Positions 32,586-41,753 of a stretch of DNA of 52,933 nucleotides are shown here, in pieces (position 1 is the stretch's first letter; each line of letters opens with the position of its first letter). The DNA is from Ruminiclostridium sp. GTDB lineage: Bacteria > Bacillota > Clostridia > Oscillospirales > Ruminococcaceae. Below the pieces are notes generated by a model. That model saw only the letters and a program-made list of their open reading frames with translations, made no database searches and was not told the origin of the DNA. The position numbers and the translations under genes were made by a program. The stretch covers positions 1-52,933 of the forward strand of contig JAGAVH010000079.1 of the NCBI GenBank assembly GCA_017942025.1, written 5' to 3'.

Positions 32586-35500
32586 TTATTCATCCATTGC
32601 TTCAATCTCAAAGCTGTCAAAATCGAAATCACAACCGGGCAAGAAGATTACCTTTACCGTAGCATTTCCTCTTATATCAGGGAGTATATGCTCTACCTCG
32701 ATATAGTCCTCGCTGTAGGGGAATTCGATAATTTCCTGCGCCACGATTCCCTCTTCTGTTGCAAAATGAACGTGTACAGAGTCATTATCGTGTCTGGTTC
32801 TACCCTTTAATATGAGCTTTTTAGTACCCTTTGTAAAGTCCATATCGTTAAAGTCCATAAAGACGTTGTTACCGATACCGATTACCGCATTGCCGACAAT
32901 TTCAAATGTATCACCGTGAAGCAGATCGTTATCAACTGCGCTTATTCTTTCGTATGCCTTTTCGTTCTTTGTAAACTCAAAGCCACCGAAATCTATTCTG
33001 AAATCATTCTTGTCAAATTCAAAATAGATATCCTGCATACCACAGATACGGCAAGGGAGCTTGTAGCTGTTATCCTTATAGGTCTGCCATTCAAAATCAG
33101 CCTGATAGGTGAATTCGCCGATAAGCTGTGAATTTTCCTTTTCGGGATAACCCAGCCACACTCTGAAATTAAAGGGAGCGTCGCTGTGCCAGTTTATCAT
33201 TCTTACAAAGAAGCTATCTGTACCGTACTTGCCGAAATCAGTCTTTGTAAAGCCGATGATATTATTGTCACGCTTTATGTTTATACCGCCGTCTCTTACC
33301 TCGTCCATAAGGGAAATACTATCGTTATAGTGACAGCAACGGATAAACTCATAAGGATTCATAGAAGCCTGACCAAAGCCCTCGGAGGCGAATTCATATT
33401 CCGATAAAATCTCAACCTGATTTCTGCCGTTGTTACTGCTTACTCTCAGTCTGAAGCTACCGTCGCCAAGCGCCTTTAGTACCATCTGACCGCCAATTTC
33501 TTCTATGACTGCGATATTTGATTCGATACCGCTGTTTGTTACAACGCTGTATTTTATATCGTCCTTGTAGCTTGCGTTTTCGGGCAGTACCCTTGCTGTT
33601 ATTACACATTCGTTATTATCGGGAGTAAGCACAGCACCCGCAGAGCGTGTAAGTTCGATCTTTCTGATGGGTACTTCCCTTTTATCTGACTTTTCACAGA
33701 TATTCTCAAAGGTACTGATGCCCTTTCTTGCTTCGCTCTTTATAGCCTTTATAACTGTGGCTGCTGTTTCAAGACCTTCGCCCTTTGCGGTAACTGTGAT
33801 GTCGCCTTCCTTGGTATCAGCCATAATATAGGCTACCGCTTTACCTGAAAATAGTCTTCTTGAACTGCTCTTGTACTGGTCGTAATCGGTACTGTCACCA
33901 TTATCAAAACCGACAAGTCGACCGCCCTCTACAGTGAGATGAATTCTATCCCTTGCGTTATCCACGGGGTTTCCGTTTTCATCAACGGTTGAAATGAGAA
34001 CAAACGCCATATCCTCGCCGTTTGCCTTTATTTCCTTACTATAGGGTGTTAAAATTATCTTCTTGCTGTCGCCGAAGGACTTTCTCACACATTCGTATCT
34101 GTTGCCGTCCTTATCGTAGGCTACTATCCTGATTTCGCCCTTTTCATAAGGGATCTGCCAGTCAAGAGTATATTCCTGTGCTGTTTTCTTTCCGCAGGAC
34201 TTGCCGTTTACAAAAAGCTCCGCCTCGCCTAAATTGGTGTAGGCTACCACATCTATAAGCTGACCGTCGTTAAAATCCCAGTAGGGGAAGAGGTGAAGAA
34301 CAGGCTTATCTGTCCAGGCAGCCTGGTACAGCCAGAAGCTGTCCTTTTCTATGCCTGCGGTATCAATATTGCCGAAATATGCGTTCTTTGTGGAATAAGG
34401 AGAAGGCTCGCCGATATAGTCTGCGCCTGTCCATATATACATACCTGCACACACATCTATATCACGGTTCATCACTATAACGTGTTCTGCGGTTTCTGCG
34501 GATGCACCTGCCTTGCAGTTGCCGAGAGCGGAGCATTGTAAGTCATCGTGAGTTAAGAATGCGGCACTCTTCGGGAAGTGATATACGCCACGGCTTTTTA
34601 CACCCGATGTGGTTTCGCTTCCGTAAATCTTCCAGTCGGGATAGGTTTTATGGTGCTCTTCATATAATCTTTCAAGGTAGTTATAGCCTGCTAAATCCAC
34701 CTGCTTTGCACAGTTCTGCGCACCCTCCCAGGGCATATAGTTAGAGCCTATCGTAGTGGGTGCATTCTTCTTATAGTCGTTTTCTCTTACCGCCTCGTGA
34801 AGCATTTTTGCTACCTCACAGCCACGGGGAGAAACGTGAGTATCATATATCTCGTTACCCACACTCCACATAATAACCGATGGGTGGTTTCTGTCTCTTC
34901 TTATCCAGCTTGCAACATCTCTTCTGTACCATTCAGCAAAGAAACGGGCGTTGTCAAATTCGGTCTTGGGGCGCTCCCACATATCGTACATCTCGCTGTC
35001 AACAAGCAAGCCAAGCTCGTCGCAAAGCTCCATAAAGCCCTTTGCAGGGGGATTGTGTGAGGTACGGATTGAGTTTACACCCATCTCCATCATCTTTAAA
35101 AGCTGACGTCGTGCCGCAGATTTATTGAATGCCGCACCAAGGCAACCTAAATCGTGGTGCAGGCAGACGCCGTTAAGCTTTATGTGTCTGCCGTTTAAAT
35201 AAAAGCCTGTATCTGAGTCAAAACGGCAGTCACGAAGACCGACCTTCTGTGATATAAGGTCTATAATATCATCGTTTCTTTTAAGTGCGATTTCAAGGGT
35301 GAGCAGATTAGGATGCTGTGTATCCCAGATATGCTTTTCAGCTACGTTGCTAAGACTGAAATTGATTTCCGACAGAGCGGTTGCAGAGATTTCTTCGCTA
35401 TGAAGTGTTTCTTCACCTTTAAGAATAAAGGAAACCGTTAGTCCTTCAGGCTTAATAACCTCTGCCGAAACACTTATATCAAAGCCGTTATCGGTCTTAT

Positions 35501-35963
35501 CCGTATGGAAATATGTGCCGTCTGTAGCAAGATAGCTTTTTTCTGTTTCGATAAGATAGACGTCACGGAATATACCTGCACCACTGTACCAACGGGTGTT
35601 GGGAGCTTCGTGACGGACAAGCACCTCTATTTCGTTTTCTCCGTCGTGAAGATAATCTGTAATATCCGCTTCAAAGGTGGAATATCCGTACTTCCAGTCA
35701 AAGGCGGGCTTTTCGTTTACGAAAACCGTGCTATTCATATAGACGCCTTCGAAGTAAAGGCGGAAGCTTTTACCTTCTACCTTGCCGAAATCGTACTTTT
35801 TCTTATATCTGCCAAAGCCTGTTTCGTATAATGCACAGGTGTTATGTATCAGCCAGTCGTGGGGGAGCTGTACGGGAGCATACTCGCCGCTCCAATCGTT
35901 TTCCTTGCTGTGGTTGGCTTCTGTCTTTGCGAACAGCCAGCCGTTATTGAATAATGTCTTCAT
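32586..35963 (-). CDS. GH2-family glycoside hydrolase (beta-galactosidase/mannosidase type)
   Basis: A 1125-residue exo-acting glycosidase. N-terminal sugar-binding jelly roll (LPHDWLIH, GVYMNSTVFVN, RWYSGAGIFRDVYL), Ig-like domain, TIM barrel with acid/base Glu371 in WSVGNEIYD and nucleophile Glu450 in YGSETTSG, then a DUF4982-like segment (AELFVNGKSCGKK) and further beta domains. There is no signal peptide, so it works in the cytosol. Paired with a GH26 mannanase-type enzyme 20 bases upstream, it probably trims imported mannan or galactomannan fragments. Beta-galactosidase, mannosidase and glucuronidase activities cannot be told apart from sequence. Confidence 0.88.
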   Translation of the reverse strand: MKTLFNNGWLFAKTEANHSKENDWSGEYAPVQLPHDWLIHNTCALYETGFGRYKKKYDFGKVEGKSFRLYFEGVYMNSTVFVNEKPAFDWKYGYSTFEADITDYLHDGENEIEVLVRHEAPNTRWYSGAGIFRDVYLIETEKSYLATDGTYFHTDKTDNGFDISVSAEVIKPEGLTVSFILKGEETLHSEEISATALSEINFSLSNVAEKHIWDTQHPNLLTLEIALKRNDDIIDLISQKVGLRDCRFDSDTGFYLNGRHIKLNGVCLHHDLGCLGAAFNKSAARRQLLKMMEMGVNSIRTSHNPPAKGFMELCDELGLLVDSEMYDMWERPKTEFDNARFFAEWYRRDVASWIRRDRNHPSVIMWSVGNEIYDTHVSPRGCEVAKMLHEAVRENDYKKNAPTTIGSNYMPWEGAQNCAKQVDLAGYNYLERLYEEHHKTYPDWKIYGSETTSGVKSRGVYHFPKSAAFLTHDDLQCSALGNCKAGASAETAEHVIVMNRDIDVCAGMYIWTGADYIGEPSPYSTKNAYFGNIDTAGIEKDSFWLYQAAWTDKPVLHLFPYWDFNDGQLIDVVAYTNLGEAELFVNGKSCGKKTAQEYTLDWQIPYEKGEIRIVAYDKDGNRYECVRKSFGDSKKIILTPYSKEIKANGEDMAFVLISTVDENGNPVDNARDRIHLTVEGGRLVGFDNGDSTDYDQYKSSSRRLFSGKAVAYIMADTKEGDITVTAKGEGLETAATVIKAIKSEARKGISTFENICEKSDKREVPIRKIELTRSAGAVLTPDNNECVITARVLPENASYKDDIKYSVVTNSGIESNIAVIEEIGGQMVLKALGDGSFRLRVSSNNGRNQVEILSEYEFASEGFGQASMNPYEFIRCCHYNDSISLMDEVRDGGINIKRDNNIIGFTKTDFGKYGTDSFFVRMINWHSDAPFNFRVWLGYPEKENSQLIGEFTYQADFEWQTYKDNSYKLPCRICGMQDIYFEFDKNDFRIDFGGFEFTKNEKAYERISAVDNDLLHGDTFEIVGNAVIGIGNNVFMDFNDMDFTKGTKKLILKGRTRHDNDSVHVHFATEEGIVAQEIIEFPYSEDYIEVEHILPDIRGNATVKVIFLPGCDFDFDSFEIEAMDE

Positions 35964-35983
35964 AGGGGGTTTCCTTCCGTTAT

Positions 35984-36952
35984 TTAATATAAAATCGGTA
36001 AATTTTCTTTAGTTACCGAATATTCGCTGTCATAGAGCTTTTTGAGGTCCTCTCTTGTGGTGTTTTCGTCCTTCAGGCAGAATTCCTTGGACCAGTTCAT
36101 ATAGTAGCACCAGCCTATATTTTCCTTTACGATATTTTCTGAAAAAGGAACAGTACCTGTTTCGCCTATAGCAACTATCTTCTTTGTATCAGTTACCTTT
36201 ATAAGATTGTTATACATCTCACTCTGAGAGCTGTGATCTCCTGCAGGTGGGTACATATCCCTTGTGATTATATCAACCACATCGTCACCGGGATAAAGCT
36301 CTTTAGTAGTAGCATTCCATACCCAGATAAGATTATCAAGATGATGGATTTCCGTAAAGCGCTGATACATAAGTCTGTAGAGCTTCTTGTAAACCTCAGC
36401 ACCCTTTACGCCCCACCAGAACCAGTCGCCCTCTGCCTCGTGGAAGGGACGCCATAGTATCGGTATCTGCTTATCGCAGAAGGGACGGAGCAGTCCTGCC
36501 ATCACATCCATATCGGAGATGAGGGCTTTATTTTCGTCGGTGCCGTCAATTACCGCCTTTGACGCATCAAAGTCCGTATTTCTCGTAAAGAACGCTTTTG
36601 AACTACCGCCAAGAGGAGAAAACCAGTGCCAGGTCATAGTGATGAGTCCCTTTTTATCTGCCCATTCGTAGGCTCTTTTAAGCGTACCGTAGTTTTCCAT
36701 TACCTCTGTCATACATTCGTCGTCGGTATCGGTATAATTTATATTCGGCGAATAGGATAAAAGCTCAAAACCAAGAAGAGCAGGCTGTTTTCCTGTCACC
36801 TCTTCAATATGACAAAGCTCCTCCATCGCCATAGTCTGTGTATGCTGGCCTGTTATCACCTTTTCGTAGGTAATGTCAGATAGATATTTCAGAACATTTT
36901 TCACACAATCCTGTGCATTTTTATTGCAGGGAGCAAATAATTTATCGCTCAT
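35984..36952 (-). CDS. GH26-family beta-mannanase-like hydrolase
   Basis: A 322-residue TIM-barrel enzyme of GH26. The acid/base is Glu172 in WRPFHEAEGDWFWWG and the nucleophile Glu264 in IVAIGETGTVPF; ITGQHTQT at residues 33-40 and MTWHWFSPLGG at 106-116 are also typical. It would cut beta-1,4-mannan or manno-oligosaccharides. There is no signal peptide or carbohydrate-binding module, so it is intracellular and acts on imported oligosaccharides. GGAGGTACAGC precedes ATG 36952. First gene of a two-gene operon. Confidence 0.9.
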   Translation of the reverse strand: MSDKLFAPCNKNAQDCVKNVLKYLSDITYEKVITGQHTQTMAMEELCHIEEVTGKQPALLGFELLSYSPNINYTDTDDECMTEVMENYGTLKRAYEWADKKGLITMTWHWFSPLGGSSKAFFTRNTDFDASKAVIDGTDENKALISDMDVMAGLLRPFCDKQIPILWRPFHEAEGDWFWWGVKGAEVYKKLYRLMYQRFTEIHHLDNLIWVWNATTKELYPGDDVVDIITRDMYPPAGDHSSQSEMYNNLIKVTDTKKIVAIGETGTVPFSENIVKENIGWCYYMNWSKEFCLKDENTTREDLKKLYDSEYSVTKENLPILY

Positions 36953-36999
36953 GCTGTACCTCCGTCATAGTGGGCTCAATTTGTGAAAATCATACTATT

Positions 37000-37028
37000 A
37001 TTTTAGCATATAAGGAAGGTAAAATCAA
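37000..37028 (-). promoter_or_regulatory. Promoter of the GH26-GH2 operon
   Basis: Minus strand TTGATT (37023-37028), 17 bases, TAAAAT (37000-37005), about 50 bases before the GH26 start. Confidence 0.7.
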
Positions 37029-37092
37029 TGATAAAAAAGACAAAAATATATTTTATACCTTACAGATAAACCCTCACTGCGAGCTATTATAT

Positions 37093-37998
37093 TTATAACC
37101 TTTTTGTTATATCTCCGATATTGCAGTCTGAATATTCTATTTCCGCCGAATACATACGTGCTATATCCGATATATGCATTATATTGTTTGCTTTTTCACA
37201 GTCAGCCGTCGCAATCCTCATTATAACCTGCACCGAGAACAATGCGAAGGTCAGGGCTTTCTGAACATCTTCGCACTCATCGTTAAGGTGGCGGAAAACA
37301 AAATAGACCGCAAGCTGTTCGCACAGGGTATCATATTCATCAGAAGAGGCCCTGTCAGAATTCAAAAGCTTTGATAAAGCCTTGTCCCAGCCTTTATCCA
37401 GTCTTTCCAGCGGAAAAAGGATATCATAAAGCTCCTTGTTGCCATAGCTTTTTATATTGCAAAGGGATTTTACCCTTTCTGTATAGGGTATGCTTCTGTT
37501 CTGAAGCATAGCTATCGCATTTTTCTTAAAAGTAAATAATTTCTCTTCATCCTCCGTCAGAGGTTCTTCTTCATAGCCGTTGTCGGATAAAATGATTATC
37601 TCCGTCTTTTTTTCTCTCTTGCAGACAAGCTCTGATACCGCCTCACAACATAGACCGAGTCCCATCTCAGTTCGGTCTGAATAAAAATTTCTGAAACGGG
37701 GATGGTCGCTGCATATATCGCAAAGGATGTCCTCGCCTCTTTCCAGTATCAGCTCACATAACCCCTTTTCGTTAAGAAAAGGGCAACGCTCGCCCTCGCA
37801 TAATCTGAAGCTGTGAACATTGTTCTCATCTGTTATAATATTATCTGACAGCCTTTTGCCAAGCTCGCCGCCGATATTTTTATAAAGCTCCAATGTATAT
37901 TCATCAATATCTATCTCCCAGCCGATACAGCAGCTGTGTCTGCATTTATCGGCAATACAGGAAAACTCGCTGTAATAATCAGGTGCGTATATCTTCAT
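37093..37998 (-). CDS. FliB-like Cys-rich protein (flagellin lysine methylase family)
   Basis: A 301-residue protein of the FliB family. The N-terminal half is full of conserved cysteines: Cys14, Cys19, Cys23 and Cys24 in SCIADKCRHSCCIGWEID, then RCPFLNEKGLCEL, LCDICSDHPRF and GLGLCCEAV, a pattern suited to an iron-sulfur cluster. FliB methylates flagellin lysines in Salmonella; relatives in other bacteria are of unknown role. No flagellar gene is in this window, so the substrate here is open. It is 9 bases after the DUF2461 gene. Confidence 0.85.
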   Translation of the reverse strand: MKIYAPDYYSEFSCIADKCRHSCCIGWEIDIDEYTLELYKNIGGELGKRLSDNIITDENNVHSFRLCEGERCPFLNEKGLCELILERGEDILCDICSDHPRFRNFYSDRTEMGLGLCCEAVSELVCKREKKTEIIILSDNGYEEEPLTEDEEKLFTFKKNAIAMLQNRSIPYTERVKSLCNIKSYGNKELYDILFPLERLDKGWDKALSKLLNSDRASSDEYDTLCEQLAVYFVFRHLNDECEDVQKALTFALFSVQVIMRIATADCEKANNIMHISDIARMYSAEIEYSDCNIGDITKRL

Positions 37999-38007
37999 AT
38001 GTCATCC

Positions 38008-38757
38008 TCACCACATAAAACCGCCGTATTTATCCGCTATGGGAGAAGAGTCGGTTTTAGGCTTCTGTATTTTCTGCTGTTTTTCCTCTGTCGGTATTTC
38101 TGGCGGCAGTTCCTTAACAAGAAAGGGCATAAAATAATCCGCCAGAGCAAAGAAGTCAAGCGCCGCTGTTTTAAGTTTTTCTGTAAGCCTCGGAGAATAA
38201 AGTTCTCTGCCTGCAGGAACAGTAAAGTGTATATACAAGGTCTTTTTGTTTACAAATTCAGCTATTTCATCATCGTCGCAGGGCTTTTTTCTTTTATACT
38301 CCTCACCTGCAATGTTTATATCATACTTTTCCTTCAGTGGCTTTAATATATCAAGGAAAAAGTCCTTGTTCTGATATAACTCCTTGCGGAAATTTTCCAT
38401 TACATAGCTCTGGGGCTTACTTATCTTAAAGCCAAACACGATACCATCAGCGGATAATTCCATATACACCATCGGTGTCTGATTCCACATCATAGCATTG
38501 TGCAATATATATATCCACATCGTATTGCGATAGTGCTGGTAAGGCGGATAATTCACATCCTGATATATTCTTGACGCTTTATATACTACATTAGGAATAT
38601 CCGAAAACTGCTCGCCCATCTCCTTTGCAAGAAGGCATAATGGCTCGTACACATCTGTAAGATATTCCTGCTTATGCTCTTCAAACCATTCCTTATTATT
38701 GTTATCGCGGATTCTTCTGAGAAATTCCGTTGTGCTTTTACTAAAGATAACTGCCAT
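38008..38757 (-). CDS. DUF2461 family protein
   Basis: A 249-residue protein of the DUF2461 family: FLRRIRDNNNKEWFEEHKQEY near the start, SRIYQDVNYPPYQHYRNTMWIYI (normally RDxRFSKDKxPYK) and YMELSADGIVFGFKISKP. Function unknown. ATG 38757 is preferred over 38766 because AAAGGA touches the earlier ATG but is 9 bases from the later one. It shares an operon with the FliB-like gene. Confidence 0.85.
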   Translation of the reverse strand: MAVIFSKSTTEFLRRIRDNNNKEWFEEHKQEYLTDVYEPLCLLAKEMGEQFSDIPNVVYKASRIYQDVNYPPYQHYRNTMWIYILHNAMMWNQTPMVYMELSADGIVFGFKISKPQSYVMENFRKELYQNKDFFLDILKPLKEKYDINIAGEEYKRKKPCDDDEIAEFVNKKTLYIHFTVPAGRELYSPRLTEKLKTAALDFFALADYFMPFLVKELPPEIPTEEKQQKIQKPKTDSSPIADKYGGFMW

Positions 38758-38787
38758 ATGATTCATTCCTTTATTTATTCTTAGTTT

Positions 38788-38816
38788 ATTGTATCACATA
38801 GCAAAGCCAAATGCAA
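38788..38816 (-). promoter_or_regulatory. Promoter of the DUF2461-FliB operon
   Basis: Minus strand TTGCAT (38811-38816), 17 bases, TACAAT (38788-38793), about 30 bases before the start. Confidence 0.7.
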
Positions 38817-38885
38817 TAAGAGAATATTCGGTAAATTACTTACATAATATAGACATATACTATATAAATAACGGAGATGAATCGG

Positions 38886-39365
38886 ATGAAACAATTTTCT
38901 TTATCAAGGCTTCTTCTTTTTCTTATCGGTACAGAGCTTGTGGGAGCATTATCTGCTGTCCTGGCAGGCGGCTTTTCGGAGTTTTACACAACATATACTC
39001 CGCCACCGCTTCAGCCTCCTGCTCCCGTTTTTATAGTTGCGTGGATTATTCTTTATGCTCTGATGGGGATTTCTGCGTATCTTGTCTGCCGGTCGGATGC
39101 CGGGAAAAACGAAAAAAAGACTGCGCTCAGCGTGTATTTTATCCAGCTTGCCCTTAACTTCTCCTGGAGCATTATATTTTTCAGATTTAAAATGCTGTGG
39201 ACGGGAGCTCTGATAATTGCTCTTCTGATAACCGCAGTCGGAGTGATGATATATCTTTTCTACAGAATAAGAAAAATATCCGGACTTCTTAACATCCCGT
39301 ATATCCTTTGGCTGTGCTTTGCTTTGTATCTCAACATTATGACGGCGCTGATAAACCGTGTATAA
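38886..39365 (+). CDS. tspO: TspO/MBR family membrane protein
   Basis: A 159-residue protein with five membrane segments of the TspO (translocator protein) family, which binds porphyrins and other hydrophobic ligands. Signature stretches: YTPPPLQPPAPVFIVAWIILYALMGISAYLV and LALNFSWSIIFF. ATG 38886 is chosen because GGAG lies 9 bases before it, whereas it abuts the earlier ATG 38877. It is divergent from the DUF2461 operon and forms a single-gene unit before rpmH. Confidence 0.9.
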   Translation: MKQFSLSRLLLFLIGTELVGALSAVLAGGFSEFYTTYTPPPLQPPAPVFIVAWIILYALMGISAYLVCRSDAGKNEKKTALSVYFIQLALNFSWSIIFFRFKMLWTGALIIALLITAVGVMIYLFYRIRKISGLLNIPYILWLCFALYLNIMTALINRV

Positions 39366-39435
39366 CATCCTTTTATTGTGTATTTTTCATAACAAACGGG
39401 CAATGAAAGTTTTCAATCTTTTTTCTTTTTTAGTA

Positions 39436-39464
39436 TTGACATAATGTTTATTTTAAGGTATAAT
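39436..39464 (+). promoter_or_regulatory. Promoter of the rpmH operon
   Basis: TTGACA (39436-39441), 17 bases, TATAAT (39459-39464): perfect consensus. The leader of about 70 bases holds a small AGTTAAA/TTTAACT hairpin just before the rpmH binding site AGGAGGA. Confidence 0.92.
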
Positions 39465-39540
39465 ATTAAATTGCATAGGCGTAAATCGGCGCCTTATAGT
39501 TAAATTTTTAACTGTAATACTACAATAGGAGGAACACACA

Positions 39541-39675
39541 ATGAAAAGAACTTACCAGCCCAAGAAGCTGCAGAGACAGAAAGAACACGGCTTCAGAAAA
39601 AGAATGTCCACAAGAAACGGTCGTAAGGTTCTCGCAAGAAGACGTGCAAAGGGCAGAAAGCACTTAAGCTACTAA
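39541..39675 (+). CDS. rpmH: 50S ribosomal protein L34
   Basis: A 44-residue very basic protein beginning [22 protein letters not shown] and ending AKGRKHLSY, the standard L34. AATAGGAGGAACACACA precedes the ATG. It heads the conserved rpmH-rnpA-yidD-yidC-jag cluster. Confidence 0.98.
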   Translation: MKRTYQPKKLQRQKEHGFRKRMSTRNGRKVLARRRAKGRKHLSY

Positions 39676-39682
39676 TATCGTA

Positions 39683-40054
39683 GTGGGTGATTTCAGAAAG
39701 AAATATGTCTGCATAAAAAAAGACAAGGAGTTCCGCTTCCTTTTCAATAAGGGCGAATCCATTGTGAGCTATGCATTCATATGTTATGTGAGGGAAAATA
39801 AAAGGCGGGTAAACCGCATAGGCATAGTTACCGGCAAAAAAATCGGCAATGCCGTAAAGCGCAACCGTGCAAGACGGGTTATCCGTGAAGCGTTCCGCCT
39901 TATTGAACCTCTCCTCAGAGAACAAAGCAAAAACAGGTACGACTTTATTTTTGTGGCAAGAGCCAAGACCACAGAACTAAAAACGGACAAGCTGTACTCA
40001 CTTATGAATAAACTCATAATAGGCAAGTACGGAAAAAAGAACGAACAAAAATAA
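39683..40054 (+). CDS. rnpA: Ribonuclease P protein component
   Basis: A 123-residue basic protein that assists the RNase P RNA in trimming tRNA 5' ends. It has DFRKKYVCIKKDKEFRFLFNKG at the start and the RNR signature GNAVKRNRARRVIREAFR around residue 55. The likely start is GTG 39683, 7 bases after the rpmH stop. It has no good Shine-Dalgarno and is probably translated by coupling to rpmH. Confidence 0.95.
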   Translation: MGDFRKKYVCIKKDKEFRFLFNKGESIVSYAFICYVRENKRRVNRIGIVTGKKIGNAVKRNRARRVIREAFRLIEPLLREQSKNRYDFIFVARAKTTELKTDKLYSLMNKLIIGKYGKKNEQK

Positions 40055-40055
40055 A

Positions 40056-40292
40056 ATGAAATATGTACTGTTATTTTTCGTAAAAATTTACAGACTTACA
40101 CTATCTAAGTGGTTACCGCGTTGTTGCCGGTTTACACCAAGCTGCTCAGAATATGCTATGACGGCTATTATGCGTTTTGGTGCGGTGAAAGGCGGTTATT
40201 TGACTATACGGAGAATTATTCGATGCAACCCATTTTCGGCGGGTGGCTATGACTATGTACCAGAGGAATTTTATTTTTTCAAGAGAAAATGA
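40056..40292 (+). CDS. yidD: Membrane protein insertion efficiency factor YidD
   Basis: A 78-residue small protein with a hydrophobic start (YVLLFFVKIYRLTLSKWLP) and the YidD core CCRFTPSCSEYAMTAIMRFGAVKGG, IRRIIRCNPFSAGGYDYVP. It helps YidC insert membrane proteins. The ATG lies one base after the rnpA stop codon, so the two are coupled. Confidence 0.96.
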   Translation: MKYVLLFFVKIYRLTLSKWLPRCCRFTPSCSEYAMTAIMRFGAVKGGYLTIRRIIRCNPFSAGGYDYVPEEFYFFKRK

Positions 40293-40335
40293 CTGCAGGT
40301 GTAGGCAGTCCCAGTAATACGGAAGGTGATTTGTC

Positions 40336-41706
40336 ATAGATTTCTTATACACACTTATCGGTACGCCCTTAGGCTATATCATGTGGCCCATTTATCTGCT
40401 TTTACAGAATTTCGGTTGGGCGATTTTAATTTTTACAATCATTTTAAAGCTTGCTACACTTCCGCTGACCTTAAAACAGCAGAAGAATATGGCATACTCT
40501 CAGTTATTTGCTCCCAGAGTAAAGGAGATACAGAGAAAATACAGAGATAACAGAGAAAAACAGGCAGAAGAGATGCAGAAGCTTCAGGCTGAAGGCTATA
40601 ACCCCACAGGCGGTTGCGGTCCTTTAGTACTTACAATGCTTATCCTCTTCGGTATGATCGATGTAGTTTATAAACCCATGACACATATGGAGCATATTCC
40701 TACAGATCAGATAAACCATACGGTAACCGTTGCTATTGATACAGAATATGCCAGCATTTTCCTCAACGAATACAACGCCAAGGATAAAGAGCTGATAGAA
40801 TTATACAAGAATCCCTCTACCCAGACTCAGATATTCGTTTCTGACGCAAACAGCTTAGCAAAGAACGAACACGAGTTCAGAGAAGATGAGGGCTTCAAGA
40901 CAAACTATTCTGCAAAAGACCCCACAGTTATCACAAAGGCTGACCGTGAAAAGTACGGTCACTTCACAGAAGAGCAGTTTGCTGATATCACAGGCGATAA
41001 GTCAAGACTTTCCGCAGAAACAATCAGCCGCTTAAAGCAGGCTAAGACAAAGTATTCAAATCTTCAGAAGGAGCTTTTTGCTCTTCAGACCTACAAAAAG
41101 TATCCCCAGAGCTTTGACGAAAGCTCTCTCATAACTGATAATGTAAAGCAGCAGATGAGAAATCTCGACAAGAATATGAATTTCTTCGGTCTTGATTTAG
41201 GTAAGACACCTCAGTGGAAGTTTGAGCCTCTTCTCCTCATTCCTGTACTGTCCTTTATATTCTCAGTTGCACAGACTCTCCTGACACAGCATCTCAACAG
41301 AATCAACAACCCCGAAACTGCTGACGCAGGCGGAATGGGTATGAAGTTCATGATTTACTCTATGCCTATCATCTCCCTTATGATCGCCTTCAGCGTACCT
41401 GCAGGTGTTGGTATGTACTGGTCTATAAGCTATGCTGTAGGTATCGTCCAGTCATTACTGCTCCAGAAGTTCTACAACCCTGCAAAGATCAGAGAAAAGG
41501 CTGAAGCAGAATTCAAGGCAAACCGCAAAAAGCAGCAGGAGGTTACAACTACCGCAGTAGTAACAGACGCTGATACAGGCAAGGAAAAGGTTGTGTCAAA
41601 GACAGAGACCCTGAGCCAGAAGGAAATCAACAGAAGAAAGCTTGCAGAAGCAAGAAAGGCCGACGCTTTGAAATACGGCGAAGAGTATAACGAAGACGAC
41701 GATTGA
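40336..41706 (+). CDS. yidC: Membrane insertase YidC (probable ATA start)
   Basis: YidC inserts and folds membrane proteins with or without SecYEG. From ATG 40381 it has 441 residues: a first helix NFGWAILIFTIILKLATLPLTL, a cytoplasmic hairpin QRKYRDNREKQAEEMQKL, GGCGPLVLTMLILFGMIDVV, and later helices near LLLIPVLSFIFSVAQTLL and MIYSMPIISLMIAFSVPAGVGMYW. Between helices 2 and 3 is a long external insertion of roughly 180 residues. Upstream in frame are 15 codons (after ATA: DFLYTLIGTPLGYI) that match the usual N-terminus of clostridial YidC, right after GGAAGGTGAT. No ATG, GTG or TTG occurs there, so ATA 40336 is the apparent start. Confidence 0.88.
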   Translation: MDFLYTLIGTPLGYIMWPIYLLLQNFGWAILIFTIILKLATLPLTLKQQKNMAYSQLFAPRVKEIQRKYRDNREKQAEEMQKLQAEGYNPTGGCGPLVLTMLILFGMIDVVYKPMTHMEHIPTDQINHTVTVAIDTEYASIFLNEYNAKDKELIELYKNPSTQTQIFVSDANSLAKNEHEFREDEGFKTNYSAKDPTVITKADREKYGHFTEEQFADITGDKSRLSAETISRLKQAKTKYSNLQKELFALQTYKKYPQSFDESSLITDNVKQQMRNLDKNMNFFGLDLGKTPQWKFEPLLLIPVLSFIFSVAQTLLTQHLNRINNPETADAGGMGMKFMIYSMPIISLMIAFSVPAGVGMYWSISYAVGIVQSLLLQKFYNPAKIREKAEAEFKANRKKQQEVTTTAVVTDADTGKEKVVSKTETLSQKEINRRKLAEARKADALKYGEEYNEDDD

Positions 41707-41753
41707 TGATTGATGCAGCAGATGCTCTCTGCATATCACGGAAGGATTTTACA

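Noticed and set aside
39366-39540. Possible replication origin upstream of rpmH
   Set aside because: No DnaA-box cluster (TTATCCACA-like) and no dnaA gene; the region holds only the rpmH promoter and leader.
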